From positions 1-31,458 of IMG/VR virus record IMGVR_UViG_3300041405_000259: a stretch of DNA of 31,458 nt; one strand, written 5' to 3'. The notes under the pieces are model-generated. The model ran no database searches. It worked only from the letters and a program-made list of their open reading frames with translations, and had not been told where the DNA came from. The number at the start of each line of letters is the position of its first letter. Position 1 is the stretch's first letter. Both the position numbers and the translations under genes were made by a program. Positions 9,197 to 15,020 of this stretch are shown here, piece after piece. The stretch is from a virus.

Positions 9197-9556
9197 CTAG
9201 TGTACCGGACGGTGAGACCTGCTCCTCGCGACGATCTGGTGTACCCGCTGGCGCGACACGCCATGCTCGCGGGCTATCGACGACAGGCCCTGCCCGGAGT
9301 TGGCGGCAGCGGCCATCGCGGCATTCCGAGAGATGTCTACCTGTTCGTCGAATCGGTGATGGCACCGCTTGCACATCGGGGCGTACGATTCGACCCTAGT
9401 CGACCAAGGGCCTCGAGCGCTGGGGATCTCTTCGGGATCGTCGTGCAGATATGCCCAATCTCGTGCCCGCCCTAGGCACCAGCAGCAGAGGTGGCTGGAT
9501 GCGGCTCCCAGCCCGCGGCGAAGCACGGCGTGCATCGCCGCGTAGGTCTCGATCAC
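9197..9556 (-). CDS. HNH-like nuclease with C-terminal helix-turn-helix
   Basis: This 119-residue protein starts at GTG 9556, overlapping the upstream stop as GTGA. Residues 24-67 hold a treble-clef HNH-like core: C24/C25-x-C27, then WAY (34-36), then YAPMC62-KRC65-HH (66-67). Residues 90-112 (GLSSIAREHGVSRQRVHQIV) read as a helix-turn-helix, probably the DNA-binding part. The core is close to that of the protein at 30929-31405 (shared WAY and Y-x-PMC-xx-CH). It sits between the tail assembly chaperones and the tape measure gene, a place where freestanding HNH genes are found in phages. It is likely a homing-type or accessory nuclease, with target unknown. Confidence 0.7.
   Translation of the reverse strand: MIETYAAMHAVLRRGLGAASSHLCCWCLGRARDWAYLHDDPEEIPSARGPWSTRVESYAPMCKRCHHRFDEQVDISRNAAMAAAANSGQGLSSIAREHGVSRQRVHQIVARSRSHRPVH
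9199..9204 (-). promoter_or_regulatory. -10 element before tape measure gene
   Basis: TACACT is followed by AGAGCCC and the ATG at 9191, so a transcript would begin at or next to the start codon. The element overlaps the TAG stop of the HNH gene. It is almost the same sequence as the one before the tail tip gene. Confidence 0.5.
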
Positions 9557-10275
9557 GACTGCCTCTTCTTCGGGAGTACGCGCGCGACGAGGGCCTCATG
9601 GGCCGCCTTCCGGCGGTCGTGCTCGGCCCGACGGAACGCCTTCTCCAATGCGGTCTGCGGGCGTCGCTCAGGCTTCGGGGGATCCCCGGCCTTCTTGCCC
9701 GCCTGCACGGCGATCGTGGCGTAGCGGACCTGATTCACGGCGTCGACGACCTTGGCCAGCATCGCCACCTCTGGGCTCCAGCCAGTCAGGGAGGGTCCGC
9801 TGTCGCCGCCGGCCCCCGGCTTCGTGTCGCCACGCTCAGCCGCGGCCTTGGCGGCCATCTCGGCGTACTCCTCATCGTTGGCGATGGCGGCCGAGAAGTG
9901 GGAGTGCCCGGGGAGCCTGTCGATCACGTCGGACAGGCGTCGCCAGCGTCGCGCGCGCCACTCCTCCCCGAGGTCGAGGCCAGCGTGGACGAGCAGGTCA
10001 TGACTCAGCGCGGCGCGGTAGTGGTCCACGAGATAGGCAAGCCGGCGGGCGACATTGAAGTCCGGGAGGTCCCATGCGGCGCGCCAGCGGTCGAAGATGG
10101 CCGGCCATTGCCACATGGGGACGCCCTGCGGGACGCCGGGGGCCTGCTCGATGTGCAGGCACAGGAGGACGTTCTGGTAGTGCATGTCGCGCGGGTCCGG
10201 CAGGGCGATCGTCTCGCCGGCGAAGCGGACATGGAACGGCCCACCGCCGTGCTCGAGGAGGTCGATGTCGTTCAT
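9553..10275 (-). CDS. Tail assembly chaperone, long form
   Basis: This 240-residue protein lies upstream of the tape measure gene, where tail assembly chaperones sit. Its N-terminal part (FHVRFAGETIALPDPRDMHYQNVLLCL, then PMWQWPAIFDRW) follows the same pattern as the neighbouring 113-residue protein (FVVKVGGKNVTFKDPAEIDWKDLAAV, then PMEGWRFNEL). A later segment, WSPEVAMLAKVVDAVNQVRYATIAVQAGK, plus a basic tail (ERRPQTALEKAFRRAEHDRRKAAHEAL), looks like the T extension that most phages add by frameshift. Here the two parts are already in one frame. It probably helps load the tape measure protein during tube assembly. The ribosome binding site (AAGGG) is weak. Function is inferred from position and sequence pattern. 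Confidence 0.65.
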   Translation of the reverse strand: MNDIDLLEHGGGPFHVRFAGETIALPDPRDMHYQNVLLCLHIEQAPGVPQGVPMWQWPAIFDRWRAAWDLPDFNVARRLAYLVDHYRAALSHDLLVHAGLDLGEEWRARRWRRLSDVIDRLPGHSHFSAAIANDEEYAEMAAKAAAERGDTKPGAGGDSGPSLTGWSPEVAMLAKVVDAVNQVRYATIAVQAGKKAGDPPKPERRPQTALEKAFRRAEHDRRKAAHEALVARVLPKKRQS

Positions 10276-10295
10276 GGGAGCCCTTCGAGATGGAA

Positions 10296-10335
10296 GACGC
10301 CCCCGCCCGGCTGTCGTTCCCGGGACGGGGGCGTC
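10296..10335 (-). terminator. GC-rich hairpin between the two chaperone genes
   Basis: A perfect 10-bp stem GACGCCCCCG / CGGGGGCGTC encloses a smaller CCCG/CGGG pair. It lies in the 73-base gap between the chaperone genes. It lacks a strong T run, so it may be an actinobacterial-type terminator or a translation-stalling structure. Confidence 0.5.
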
Positions 10336-10348
10336 GTCGACGTGAGGA

Positions 10349-10690
10349 TCAGCCGGTGATCGCGGCCTGGCGCTTGGCGGCGCGGATCTTCTCCTCGAAG
10401 TCGTAGTGCTCGTAGTAGCCGCGCATGAGCTCGTTGAAGCGCCAGCCCTCCATGGGCTGCTCGCGGATGTGGCGACGGTCCTCGGAGTTCAGCGAGACCG
10501 AGAAGAGGTCCGAGGGGATGTTGACCGCCGCAAGATCCTTCCAGTCGATCTCGGCCGGGTCCTTGAAGGTGACGTTCTTGCCGCCGACCTTCACGACGAA
10601 GGGGGGCTTGATGTCCTCGGCCGGGCGCTCGAGGGCGTCAAGGTCGAGGACTACGCCCGGCTCGGGGAGGCGGGTGACGTTGTCGGTCAT
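10349..10690 (-). CDS. Tail assembly chaperone, short form (G-like)
   Basis: This 113-residue acidic-to-basic protein reads MTDNVTRLPEPG, then a beta-strand unit FVVKVGGKNVTFKDPAEIDW, then a helical end with GYYEHYDFEEKIRAAKRQ. The pattern matches the short tail assembly chaperones found two or three genes before the tape measure gene in siphoviruses. GAGGAG lies about 13 bases before the ATG, which is a long spacing. The frame of the downstream 240-residue gene is open through the end of this gene in the +1 register, so a +1 or -2 frameshift product cannot be ruled out. However, the hairpin and the separate ATG favour two proteins. Confidence 0.65.
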   Translation of the reverse strand: MTDNVTRLPEPGVVLDLDALERPAEDIKPPFVVKVGGKNVTFKDPAEIDWKDLAAVNIPSDLFSVSLNSEDRRHIREQPMEGWRFNELMRGYYEHYDFEEKIRAAKRQAAITG

Positions 10691-10713
10691 GGTGGGTGGG
10701 TGCTCCTCGTGGG

Positions 10714-10995
10714 TCAGGACTGGTCGTTGAGCGCGGCGTCGATCTGACGCTGGAGCTCCTCGGCGGACTGGTTGGCCGGGATGTCGAGCTCCTTGGCCTG
10801 CTTCTGCAGGTCTCGGTAGTCGGCACCGTTGTCGCCCTCGGGCTCCTGGGTCGGAACCTCTCCGGGCTCGCCCTCGAGTGTGTAGCCATCGAAGACAAGG
10901 GAGGAGGCCGTGCTCGCGCTGGAGGCGATACGGACGCTGTCACCCTTCACGTACACGCCCGGCTGGTGCGGGGCGGGAGAGGTGTTGTCGCTCAT
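10714..10995 (-). CDS. Small protein after major tail gene, SAP/HeH-like C terminus
   Basis: This 93-residue protein has a Ser/Ala/Pro/Glu-rich N-terminal half, beginning MSDNTSPAPHQPGVYVKGD. It ends in a helical segment, DYRDLQKQAKELDIPANQSAEELQRQIDAAL (about residues 60-89). That pattern (short helix, turn with D-I-P, second helix) is typical of small HeH/SAP/Rho-N-like domains often fused to phage structural proteins. It lies between the major tail protein and the chaperones, so it may be a tail-associated or decoration protein. TAGGAT stands 7 bases before the ATG with TGC ahead of it (extended -10), and no ribosome binding site is seen. The function is unknown. Confidence 0.65.
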   Translation of the reverse strand: MSDNTSPAPHQPGVYVKGDSVRIASSASTASSLVFDGYTLEGEPGEVPTQEPEGDNGADYRDLQKQAKELDIPANQSAEELQRQIDAALNDQS

Positions 10996-11002
10996 GATGT
11001 CG

Positions 11003-11011
11003 ATCCTAGCA
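11003..11011 (-). promoter_or_regulatory. Extended -10 promoter, leaderless
   Basis: TGCTAGGAT lies directly after the terminator-like hairpin and 7 bases before the ATG at 10995. TTTCGC about 18 bases upstream is a poor -35. The terminator-then-promoter order suggests that the genes downstream of the major tail protein have their own transcript. Confidence 0.5.
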
Positions 11012-11030
11012 CAGGGCTCAGGATGCGCGA

Positions 11031-11067
11031 AACCCCCCGATTCCGCGGGCGACGGAATCGGGGGGTT
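11031..11067 (-). terminator. Strong hairpin after major tail protein gene
   Basis: A 15-bp perfect inverted repeat (AACCCCCCGATTCCG and its complement) encloses a 7-base loop. On the minus strand it ends in GGGGGGTTT. It lies 10 bases after the major tail protein stop. It is the strongest stem in the window and fits a terminator limiting the abundant tail-tube transcript. Confidence 0.75.
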
Positions 11068-11077
11068 AGGCGATGGA

Positions 11078-11782
11078 TCAGGCGGTGAGCTGCTCGAAGC
11101 CCATGTCGGCGACGAGGGCGTTCCAGCCGGGGCCGCCGAAGAACCAGCGCTCGGAGTAGCCGAGGTCGCTGTCCTCCTCGCCGGTCATGGTGACGCCCCA
11201 CGTCACGGGGTCGTCGCCACCGCCGAAGGACTGCTCGGCGTAGCCGGTCACCTTCGCGCGCGGCAGGAAGCGGCCGAGGTAGATCTCGCCGGCGTCACCC
11301 TGGTCGACCGCGAGCGAGAGCGCACGGTAGGTCCGGGGCTTCGGGCGGGCGGGCTTGACGATCGAGACCTCGCCGGTCTGGAACGCGGCCTTGACCGCGC
11401 TCATGTCGGCGCCGGTCGCCATGCCGATCGTGATCAGCTTGGTCTCCTGTGCGGTGACCGACAGGGTCGTGGTGTCCGAGGTGACGTCGGTGCGGGTCGG
11501 GGAGACCGAGCCCCACGAGGTGACCTCAGAGGTGGCGACGTCGCGCGAGAACTGCGCGCCGGAAGAGTCGAGCCAGCCGAGGTCCTCGTAGGACTCGTGC
11601 AGCTCCTTGAGCTCGATGTGCGCGGGGACGACCGGGGGTCCGGCGACCTCGGCAACCCACTCGGTCAGGGTCGCGATGGCGCTGATCGCCGTCAGGTCGG
11701 AGCTGATGAACACGGAGCCGTCGAGGGACTTCCGGATCAGTTCGGTCTGCTTGTTCTTGAGAGCCTCGTAGTCACCGGCCAC
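11078..11782 (-). CDS. Major tail protein (tail tube)
   Basis: This 234-residue protein starts at GTG 11782, with AAGGAGG upstream. It forms the tail tube. The sequence is beta-rich, with LDGSVFISSDLTAISAIATLTEW at the start, then ELHESYEDLGWLDSSGAQFSRDVATSEVTSWGSVSPTRTDVTSDTTTLSVTAQETKLITIGMATG. This is the pattern of actinophage tube proteins (G-W-L-x-x-x-G, then SWGSVxPTRxDVTSD). Length fits the family. It has its own likely promoter (TACGAT at 11849-11844) and a very strong terminator, as expected for a highly expressed gene. It lies between the tail terminator and the chaperones. Confidence 0.88.
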   Translation of the reverse strand: MAGDYEALKNKQTELIRKSLDGSVFISSDLTAISAIATLTEWVAEVAGPPVVPAHIELKELHESYEDLGWLDSSGAQFSRDVATSEVTSWGSVSPTRTDVTSDTTTLSVTAQETKLITIGMATGADMSAVKAAFQTGEVSIVKPARPKPRTYRALSLAVDQGDAGEIYLGRFLPRAKVTGYAEQSFGGGDDPVTWGVTMTGEEDSDLGYSERWFFGGPGWNALVADMGFEQLTA

Positions 11783-11843
11783 GGTGATGCCTCCTTGAGT
11801 CTGGGATAAGTTCCGCAGCCGTCAGGAGGCTGCCCTTGGGACC

Positions 11844-11849
11844 ATCGTA
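11844..11849 (-). promoter_or_regulatory. -10 element for major tail protein
   Basis: TACGAT lies about 60 bases before the GTG start of the major tail protein, within the only 100-base gap of this part of the block. A small hairpin (GCAGCC/GGCTGC) follows in the leader. No clear -35 is visible. Confidence 0.4.
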
Positions 11850-11856
11850 GAGCAGG

Positions 11857-11904
11857 CGGCGGCCCGCCCGCTGAGATCTGGCCAGATCAGCCGGGGCGGC
11901 GGGC
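11857..11904 (-). terminator. Imperfect hairpin over the tail terminator gene stop
   Basis: A perfect 14-bp palindrome, GATCTGGCCAGATC (11875-11888), is flanked by interrupted GC-rich arms (GGCCCGCCCG against CGGGGCGGCGGGC). It covers the stop codon of the LamG-PKD gene and precedes the major tail protein promoter. It is a possible terminator; the palindrome could also be a protein-binding site. Confidence 0.4.
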
Positions 11905-13152
11905 GGTGAACACGTAGGTGGCCCCGATGCGCGAGGAGGACTCGTCATCCCATGGGCGCTCGGCCGGGGTCTCGTTCTGGTAGACGTTGTCGATGCGCAT
12001 CTCCGGGGTGCGGTGGCCGCCGCGGGTCACGAAGATGGCCTCAAGGTCCAGCGCGCGGCGCATTGCCTGGCTGTACGTCCTGGCGAACACATCGATGTCG
12101 ATGGTCCACTGACCATAGATCTCGTCGACGCCGATCCCGGGCACCAGCCCGATCCAGATGTAGAAGTCGTCCTCGGCGACGTCATACGACAGGTCGCCAC
12201 CGACATGACCGTCGGCGTCCGGCATCTTGGCGACGATCGCCTGTCGGACGGCCTTCTCGATCATGCCGAACGGCTGCGTCGAGACGGTCGAACTAGGCTC
12301 CTGAGGGATCGCCGAGATTGTCACGGTGATCGAGTCGGGGATCGACTGGGCGCCGTCGTCATCGGTGACGACTAAGGCGAAGACGTAAGACCCGGCCACG
12401 GTCGGGGTGAACGTCCGGGTCGCCCCGGCGCCGGCGAGGACGACCGCGGGGCCCGAGGTCTGGGTCCACGAGTAGGAGGCGATCGTGCCGTCGGCGTCTG
12501 TCCCGGATCCGGACAGGGTGATCTGCTGGCCGACGAAGGCCGACTGATTGGGTCCGGCGTTGGCGGTCGGGGGAAGGTTCGCGGGGGGCTCGCTGCCGGC
12601 CACATCCGTGCCCGCGAGGTCGGCGATCTCCTCGACAGTGAGGGCCGAGTCGAAGAAGCGCAGGTTGTCCATGCGGGCGTTCGGGGCGAGCCCGGGATAG
12701 CCCAGCAACTGGACCGGGTCCCCACCGGTGGGCGTGGCGGTGACAGCCGACCCGACGAGGACGCCATCGAGGTAGACCCGCCGCGCGGTACCGCTCGCGA
12801 CGAGGGCCATGTTGCGCCAGGTCGCCACAGGGAACTGGTCGGCGGCCACATTGATGCCGAATGGGTACCACTCGAAGGCCCCGCCACCGGGGGCAATCTG
12901 GGGGTTGCCGAGGCCGCCCGACATGAAGATGGTGTACCCCGCGTTCGACACGATGTAGAAGTCGAACATCACCGTGAAGTCGCCCGCGGCGGACATCGGA
13001 TCCCACTCGGGCCCGAGTACGCCATTGGCGTACATCGCGGTGCCATGGCGGCCGGCTGCCCATCCGGGGACGCCCGTCAGCTCGAGGCCGCCAAGGACCT
13101 CCGCGGCGGTGGTCCCGGCGCCCTCCTCGAAGGCGTATGCGAGATCGGTCAT
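11887..13152 (-). CDS. LamG-PKD-tail terminator fusion protein
   Basis: This 421-residue protein has three parts. Residues 1-185 read as a LamG/concanavalin-type beta sandwich: FEEGAGTTAAEVLGG, DFTVMFDFYIV, ATWRNMALVASGTARRVYLDG, MDNLRFFDSALTVEEIADL. Residues about 192-285 are a PKD domain: NLPPTANAGPNQSAFVGQQI, then GSGTDADGTIASYSWTQTSG and YVFALVVTDDDG. Residues about 290-421 resemble a tail terminator: MIEKAVRQAIVAKMPD, DDFYIWIGLVPGIG, ALDLEAIFVTRGGH. The gene lies between the HK97 gp10-like gene and the major tail protein, exactly where the tail terminator (usually about 130 residues) belongs. The extra domains would stick out at the head-tail neck and may bind host-surface sugars. The ATG overlaps the upstream stop (ATGA). 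Confidence 0.8.
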   Translation of the reverse strand: MTDLAYAFEEGAGTTAAEVLGGLELTGVPGWAAGRHGTAMYANGVLGPEWDPMSAAGDFTVMFDFYIVSNAGYTIFMSGGLGNPQIAPGGGAFEWYPFGINVAADQFPVATWRNMALVASGTARRVYLDGVLVGSAVTATPTGGDPVQLLGYPGLAPNARMDNLRFFDSALTVEEIADLAGTDVAGSEPPANLPPTANAGPNQSAFVGQQITLSGSGTDADGTIASYSWTQTSGPAVVLAGAGATRTFTPTVAGSYVFALVVTDDDGAQSIPDSITVTISAIPQEPSSTVSTQPFGMIEKAVRQAIVAKMPDADGHVGGDLSYDVAEDDFYIWIGLVPGIGVDEIYGQWTIDIDVFARTYSQAMRRALDLEAIFVTRGGHRTPEMRIDNVYQNETPAERPWDDESSSRIGATYVFTARRPG

Positions 13153-13574
13153 GCTCCGGGTCCTCCCTCAGGCTTGAAGTCGCCGAACATCGCGCCGGCA
13201 CGCCCAAGCATACGGTGCCGGCGGTTCCCGCGGGTGCCGAACTCATTCGGGGCCGCCGAGCGCGCGTCGTTCGAGACGATCGCGAAGCGACGCAGGTTGC
13301 CGGCGACCTTGATCAGGCCGACGTTGCGCTCGACCTTGAACTTGTCCCGCATCCGCCGCCCTTCCTGATCTCCCCCGCGCGAGGAGGTGGGGGAGAACTC
13401 CTTGGCCAGCTCGGCGATGTCCTCGGCGACCTCGGCCGCAGGATCGGCGACCTGGTCGCTCTTGAGGAAGAGGCCGAAGGAGACGTGGTTGGGGACGTAC
13501 TTCACGCGCTGGCCGGGTGGCATCCGGGGGACTCCGAGGATCGGCTTCTCGAGGTCCGAGAAGTCGCTGGGCAT
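13149..13574 (-). CDS. Head-tail or tail completion protein (HK97 gp10-like)
   Basis: This 141-residue protein shows the order typical of gp10-like neck proteins. An N-terminal segment (LFLKSDQVADPAAEVAEDIAELAKEFSP) is followed by basic DKFKVERNVGLIKVAGNLRRFAIVSNDARSAAPNEFGTRGNRRHRMLGRA. The phrase of the type V-x-N-x-A-x-x-A-x-x-x-EFGT is a hallmark of that family. It probably joins the head to the tail or helps finish the tail tube. Its ATG overlaps the stop of the upstream gene (TGATG), and its stop overlaps the next start (ATGA), so it belongs to a tightly coupled connector set. Confidence 0.75.
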   Translation of the reverse strand: MPSDFSDLEKPILGVPRMPPGQRVKYVPNHVSFGLFLKSDQVADPAAEVAEDIAELAKEFSPTSSRGGDQEGRRMRDKFKVERNVGLIKVAGNLRRFAIVSNDARSAAPNEFGTRGNRRHRMLGRAGAMFGDFKPEGGPGA

Positions 13575-13900
13575 CAGGACCCCTGGCGCTTGAGGTTGAT
13601 GAGGGTGGCCTTACCCTTCGCGCGCTTGTTCTCGTAGTCGGCGGGCACTCCGTCGACGTCCCAGACGCGGCCGTCGTAGCGCACCCGATCGGTCGAGAGC
13701 ACGTCGGCACCGTAGGGCGCGAAGACGGTCCAGCCTTCGATGTTGACCCAGCCCTTACCCTCCTCAAGGGCGGCCCGGGGGACGACGGCACATCCCTCGA
13801 CGTCGTGCTCGGCCGGCGGGCCAGCGGGGGGGTCGTCGAGGCGGTCCGTCTTGGGTTCACGGATCACGGTGATGGTGCGCTGCCCGATCTTCTTGGCCAT
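13574..13900 (-). CDS. Head closure protein (SPP1 gp16-like)
   Basis: This 108-residue beta-rich protein reads TITVIREPKTDRLDDPPAGPPAEHDVEGCAVVPRA, then GWTVFAPYGADVLSTDRVRYDGRVWDVDGVPADYENK. The ending (parameters about a stated range, then V-R-Y-D-G-R-V-W-D-V-D-G) fits head-completion proteins that plug the portal. It lies between the gp6-like connector and the gp10-like protein with one-base overlaps on both sides, the standard connector order. The family call is from pattern and position. Confidence 0.7.
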   Translation of the reverse strand: MAKKIGQRTITVIREPKTDRLDDPPAGPPAEHDVEGCAVVPRAALEEGKGWVNIEGWTVFAPYGADVLSTDRVRYDGRVWDVDGVPADYENKRAKGKATLINLKRQGS

Positions 13901-14484
13901 CAGCCCTGACCACCCGGGTCATTGGGGTTGAACATCGGGATCTGCCACTCGGGGTAGGCGCTGTCCTCGGGGCCGAGGTTGATCTGCTGGTCGTCGCCGG
14001 CATAGAGGATCTCGGAGTCGCTCAGGGCGAGGTCGCTGCCGTTGTCGATGCGCATCACGAAGACGGTGCCGGCACCCTCGCCCGGGCCGGTCGGGTCGCC
14101 GTCGACGTTGTAGCGGGCCAGGGTTGCGCGCTCGGCGTCGGTGAACTCGGCGAAGAGGGCCTGGACGTCGTCGACGCGGTCGCCACCGAGGGGGCCGATC
14201 GACCCCTCTTGGATCACGCGCCCCGGGTTCTCGTAGGATCGCTTGATCACCTGCAGGGCGACCATCTGGACGTCGATCGGGGCCTGCGCGGCGCCGGCGT
14301 CGAGGGTCCACTCCGGGATGGTCGCGCCAGCGGAGTCCACCTTCGTGCCATCGTGGCCGCCGATGAAGCAGATGAGCTGGCTCATCTTGTCGATGAGGTC
14401 GACGGCGAAGGGGTCGCCGGCAACTTCTGCGTCATCGTTCTGGGTCCACTTCGCGAGCGTCGCAGTGGTGAGGAGGGCGGCCAT
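13900..14484 (-). CDS. Head-tail connector (gp6/gp15-like adaptor)
   Basis: This 194-residue protein starts at ATG 14484 (MAALLTTATLAKWTQNDDAEV). The N-terminal helical part, with FAVDLIDKMSQLICFIGGHDG and QMVALQVIKRSYENPGRVIQEGSIGPLGGDRV, matches phage head-tail adaptors that pack as helical bundles under the portal. The C-terminal third is acidic and reads like an extension exposed on the neck. A GTG two codons upstream is also in frame; I prefer the ATG because TACGAT sits exactly 7 bases before it, as at other leaderless genes here. It is first of the connector set. Confidence 0.72.
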   Translation of the reverse strand: MAALLTTATLAKWTQNDDAEVAGDPFAVDLIDKMSQLICFIGGHDGTKVDSAGATIPEWTLDAGAAQAPIDVQMVALQVIKRSYENPGRVIQEGSIGPLGGDRVDDVQALFAEFTDAERATLARYNVDGDPTGPGEGAGTVFVMRIDNGSDLALSDSEILYAGDDQQINLGPEDSAYPEWQIPMFNPNDPGGQG

Positions 14485-14489
14485 GGGCA

Positions 14490-14621
14490 CTATCGTACCA
14501 GCGAATCAAGTCGGGCCCGAAGCTCGGTGTTCTCCTGCTCGAGTTCGACCACGCGGGTGGCGAGTTCGAGGACGACGCGCACGTAGACGCTCTCCAGTGA
14601 GCGGTTCTCACGCGCGGTCAT
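14490..14621 (-). CDS. 43-residue coiled-coil protein
   Basis: The frame MTARENRSLESVYVRVVLEL continues to a stop at 14490 and gives a 43-residue protein. Its centre reads VVELEQENTELRARLDSLV, with leucines and valines at heptad spacing, so a short leucine-zipper coiled coil is likely. TACGGT lies 6 bases before the ATG, as for the other leaderless genes, and the frame ends just inside the promoter of the next gene. It may be a small scaffolding, decoration or regulatory peptide. It is short, so coding status rests on the coiled-coil pattern and the promoter spacing. Confidence 0.55.
   Translation of the reverse strand: MTARENRSLESVYVRVVLELATRVVELEQENTELRARLDSLVR
14492..14497 (-). promoter_or_regulatory. 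-10 element before connector gene
   Basis: TACGAT is followed by AGTGCCC and ATG 14484. The T of the hexamer plus the next two bases also form the TAG stop of the 43-residue gene, so stop codon and promoter are interlocked. Confidence 0.45.
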
Positions 14622-14627
14622 CTGTCC

Positions 14628-14633
14628 ACCGTA
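14628..14633 (-). promoter_or_regulatory. -10 element before 43-residue gene
   Basis: TACGGT is followed by GGACAG and ATG 14621. The -35 region is poor. It repeats the TANNNT-N6/7-ATG pattern seen elsewhere in the window. Confidence 0.4.
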
Positions 14634-14672
14634 CCGGATGGCTCGAGTGGGCTAGTCCCATCGGTTTCTAGT

Positions 14673-14688
14673 TACGTAGATCTACCTA
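14673..14688. promoter_or_regulatory. Near-palindrome in AT-rich gap, possible operator
   Basis: A perfect 10-bp palindrome GTAGATCTAC (14676-14685) extends to 16 bp with one mismatched pair. It lies in a locally AT-rich stretch between the RNA cluster terminator and the 43-residue gene. It could bind a dimeric regulator; no regulator gene is seen in this window. Confidence 0.3.
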
Positions 14689-14702
14689 GAATTGCATAGG
14701 GA

Positions 14703-14755
14703 AGACCCCCGCCCGGTCGCTCTCCGCTCATCACGGAGCCCTGGTGCGGGGGTCT
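14703..14755 (-). terminator. Terminator of the tRNA/tmRNA-like cluster
   Basis: A 10-bp stem AGACCCCCGC / GCGGGGGTCT encloses an inner CTCCG/CGGAG hairpin. It is followed on the minus strand by TCCC and AT-richer DNA. It lies about 60 bases after the last RNA gene and is the likely end of the RNA transcript. Confidence 0.65.
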
Positions 14756-14814
14756 CGCTCGGGGTTCCCGGCTGACGAGGCCGGATCGCGTCATGCAGGC
14801 CACCCCGGGGGCAC

Positions 14815-14894
14815 TGGTGGAGCTGCCGAGAATCGAACTCGGGTCTCACTCTGGTCCGCGTGCGGTCTTCCAGTGATCGACTCCATTCAGCCCC
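14815..14894 (-). ncRNA. tmRNA-like tRNA-like domain without mRNA region
   Basis: The minus strand starts GGGGCTGAATGGAGTCGA and ends CAGCTCCACCA. The first seven bases pair with CAGCTCC; base pair 3:70 is G:U and base 73 is A, the alanine identity set. A T arm CCGAG-TTCGATT-CTCGG precedes the acceptor strand, and CCA is encoded. The 5' part matches the conserved tmRNA start (GGGGCTGA...GG..TCGA). In a normal ssrA gene about 260-300 nt of pseudoknots and tag frame lie between these ends. Here there is only a stem TCACTGG / CCAGAGTGA with a small CCG-CACG-CGG hairpin. No seven-base anticodon loop with T33 can be drawn, so it is not an ordinary tRNA. It could be a reduced tmRNA, a decoy for alanyl-tRNA synthetase or SmpB, or a decayed relic. 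Confidence 0.6.
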
Positions 14895-14898
14895 GCAA

Positions 14899-14939
14899 GT
14901 CACCCGGATCCTCGGCCGTACGGATCCTCCCCGGGTGAC
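14899..14939 (-). other. Hairpin between tRNA-Trp-like gene and tmRNA-like RNA
   Basis: A perfect 9-bp stem GTCACCCGG / CCGGGTGAC has an inner pairing based on two GGATCC copies and the palindrome CCGTACGG. It sits four bases before the tmRNA-like RNA. It may guide RNA processing or end tRNA read-through. Confidence 0.45.
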
Positions 14940-14943
14940 CCGG

Positions 14944-15011
14944 CACCCACCCTAGGAATCGGACCTAGCAAGGCTGGCTTTGGAGGCCGGCCCGCGCCCA
15001 GCGCGGTGGAT
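14944..15011 (-). tRNA. tRNA-Trp (CCA)-like, short D arm
   Basis: The acceptor strands ATCCACC and GGTGGGT pair fully with one wobble, and the discriminator is G as in tRNA-Trp. The anticodon loop CTCCAAA gives CCA, closed by CCGGC/GCCAG with one mismatch. The T arm is CTAGG-TCCGATT-CCTAG. Only 14 bases lie between acceptor and anticodon stem, where about 19-20 are expected, so the D arm is shortened and may fold as GCGC-TGG-GCGC. Total length is 68 nt and CCA is not encoded. It may be a working tRNA with a reduced D arm or one damaged by recombination with the repeat just upstream. Confidence 0.55.
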
Positions 15012-15020
15012 CGAACGAGC

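Noticed and set aside
10276-10420. Classic -1 programmed frameshift between chaperone genes
   Set aside because: The register needed is +1 or -2, no slippery heptamer is visible at the stop, and the downstream gene has its own ATG and complete N-terminal domain.
14815-14894. Attachment site (attP) copy of a host tmRNA end
   Set aside because: Integrating phages usually carry only the 3' end; here the 5' acceptor strand and D-like region are also present, and no integrase gene is in the window. Not fully excluded.
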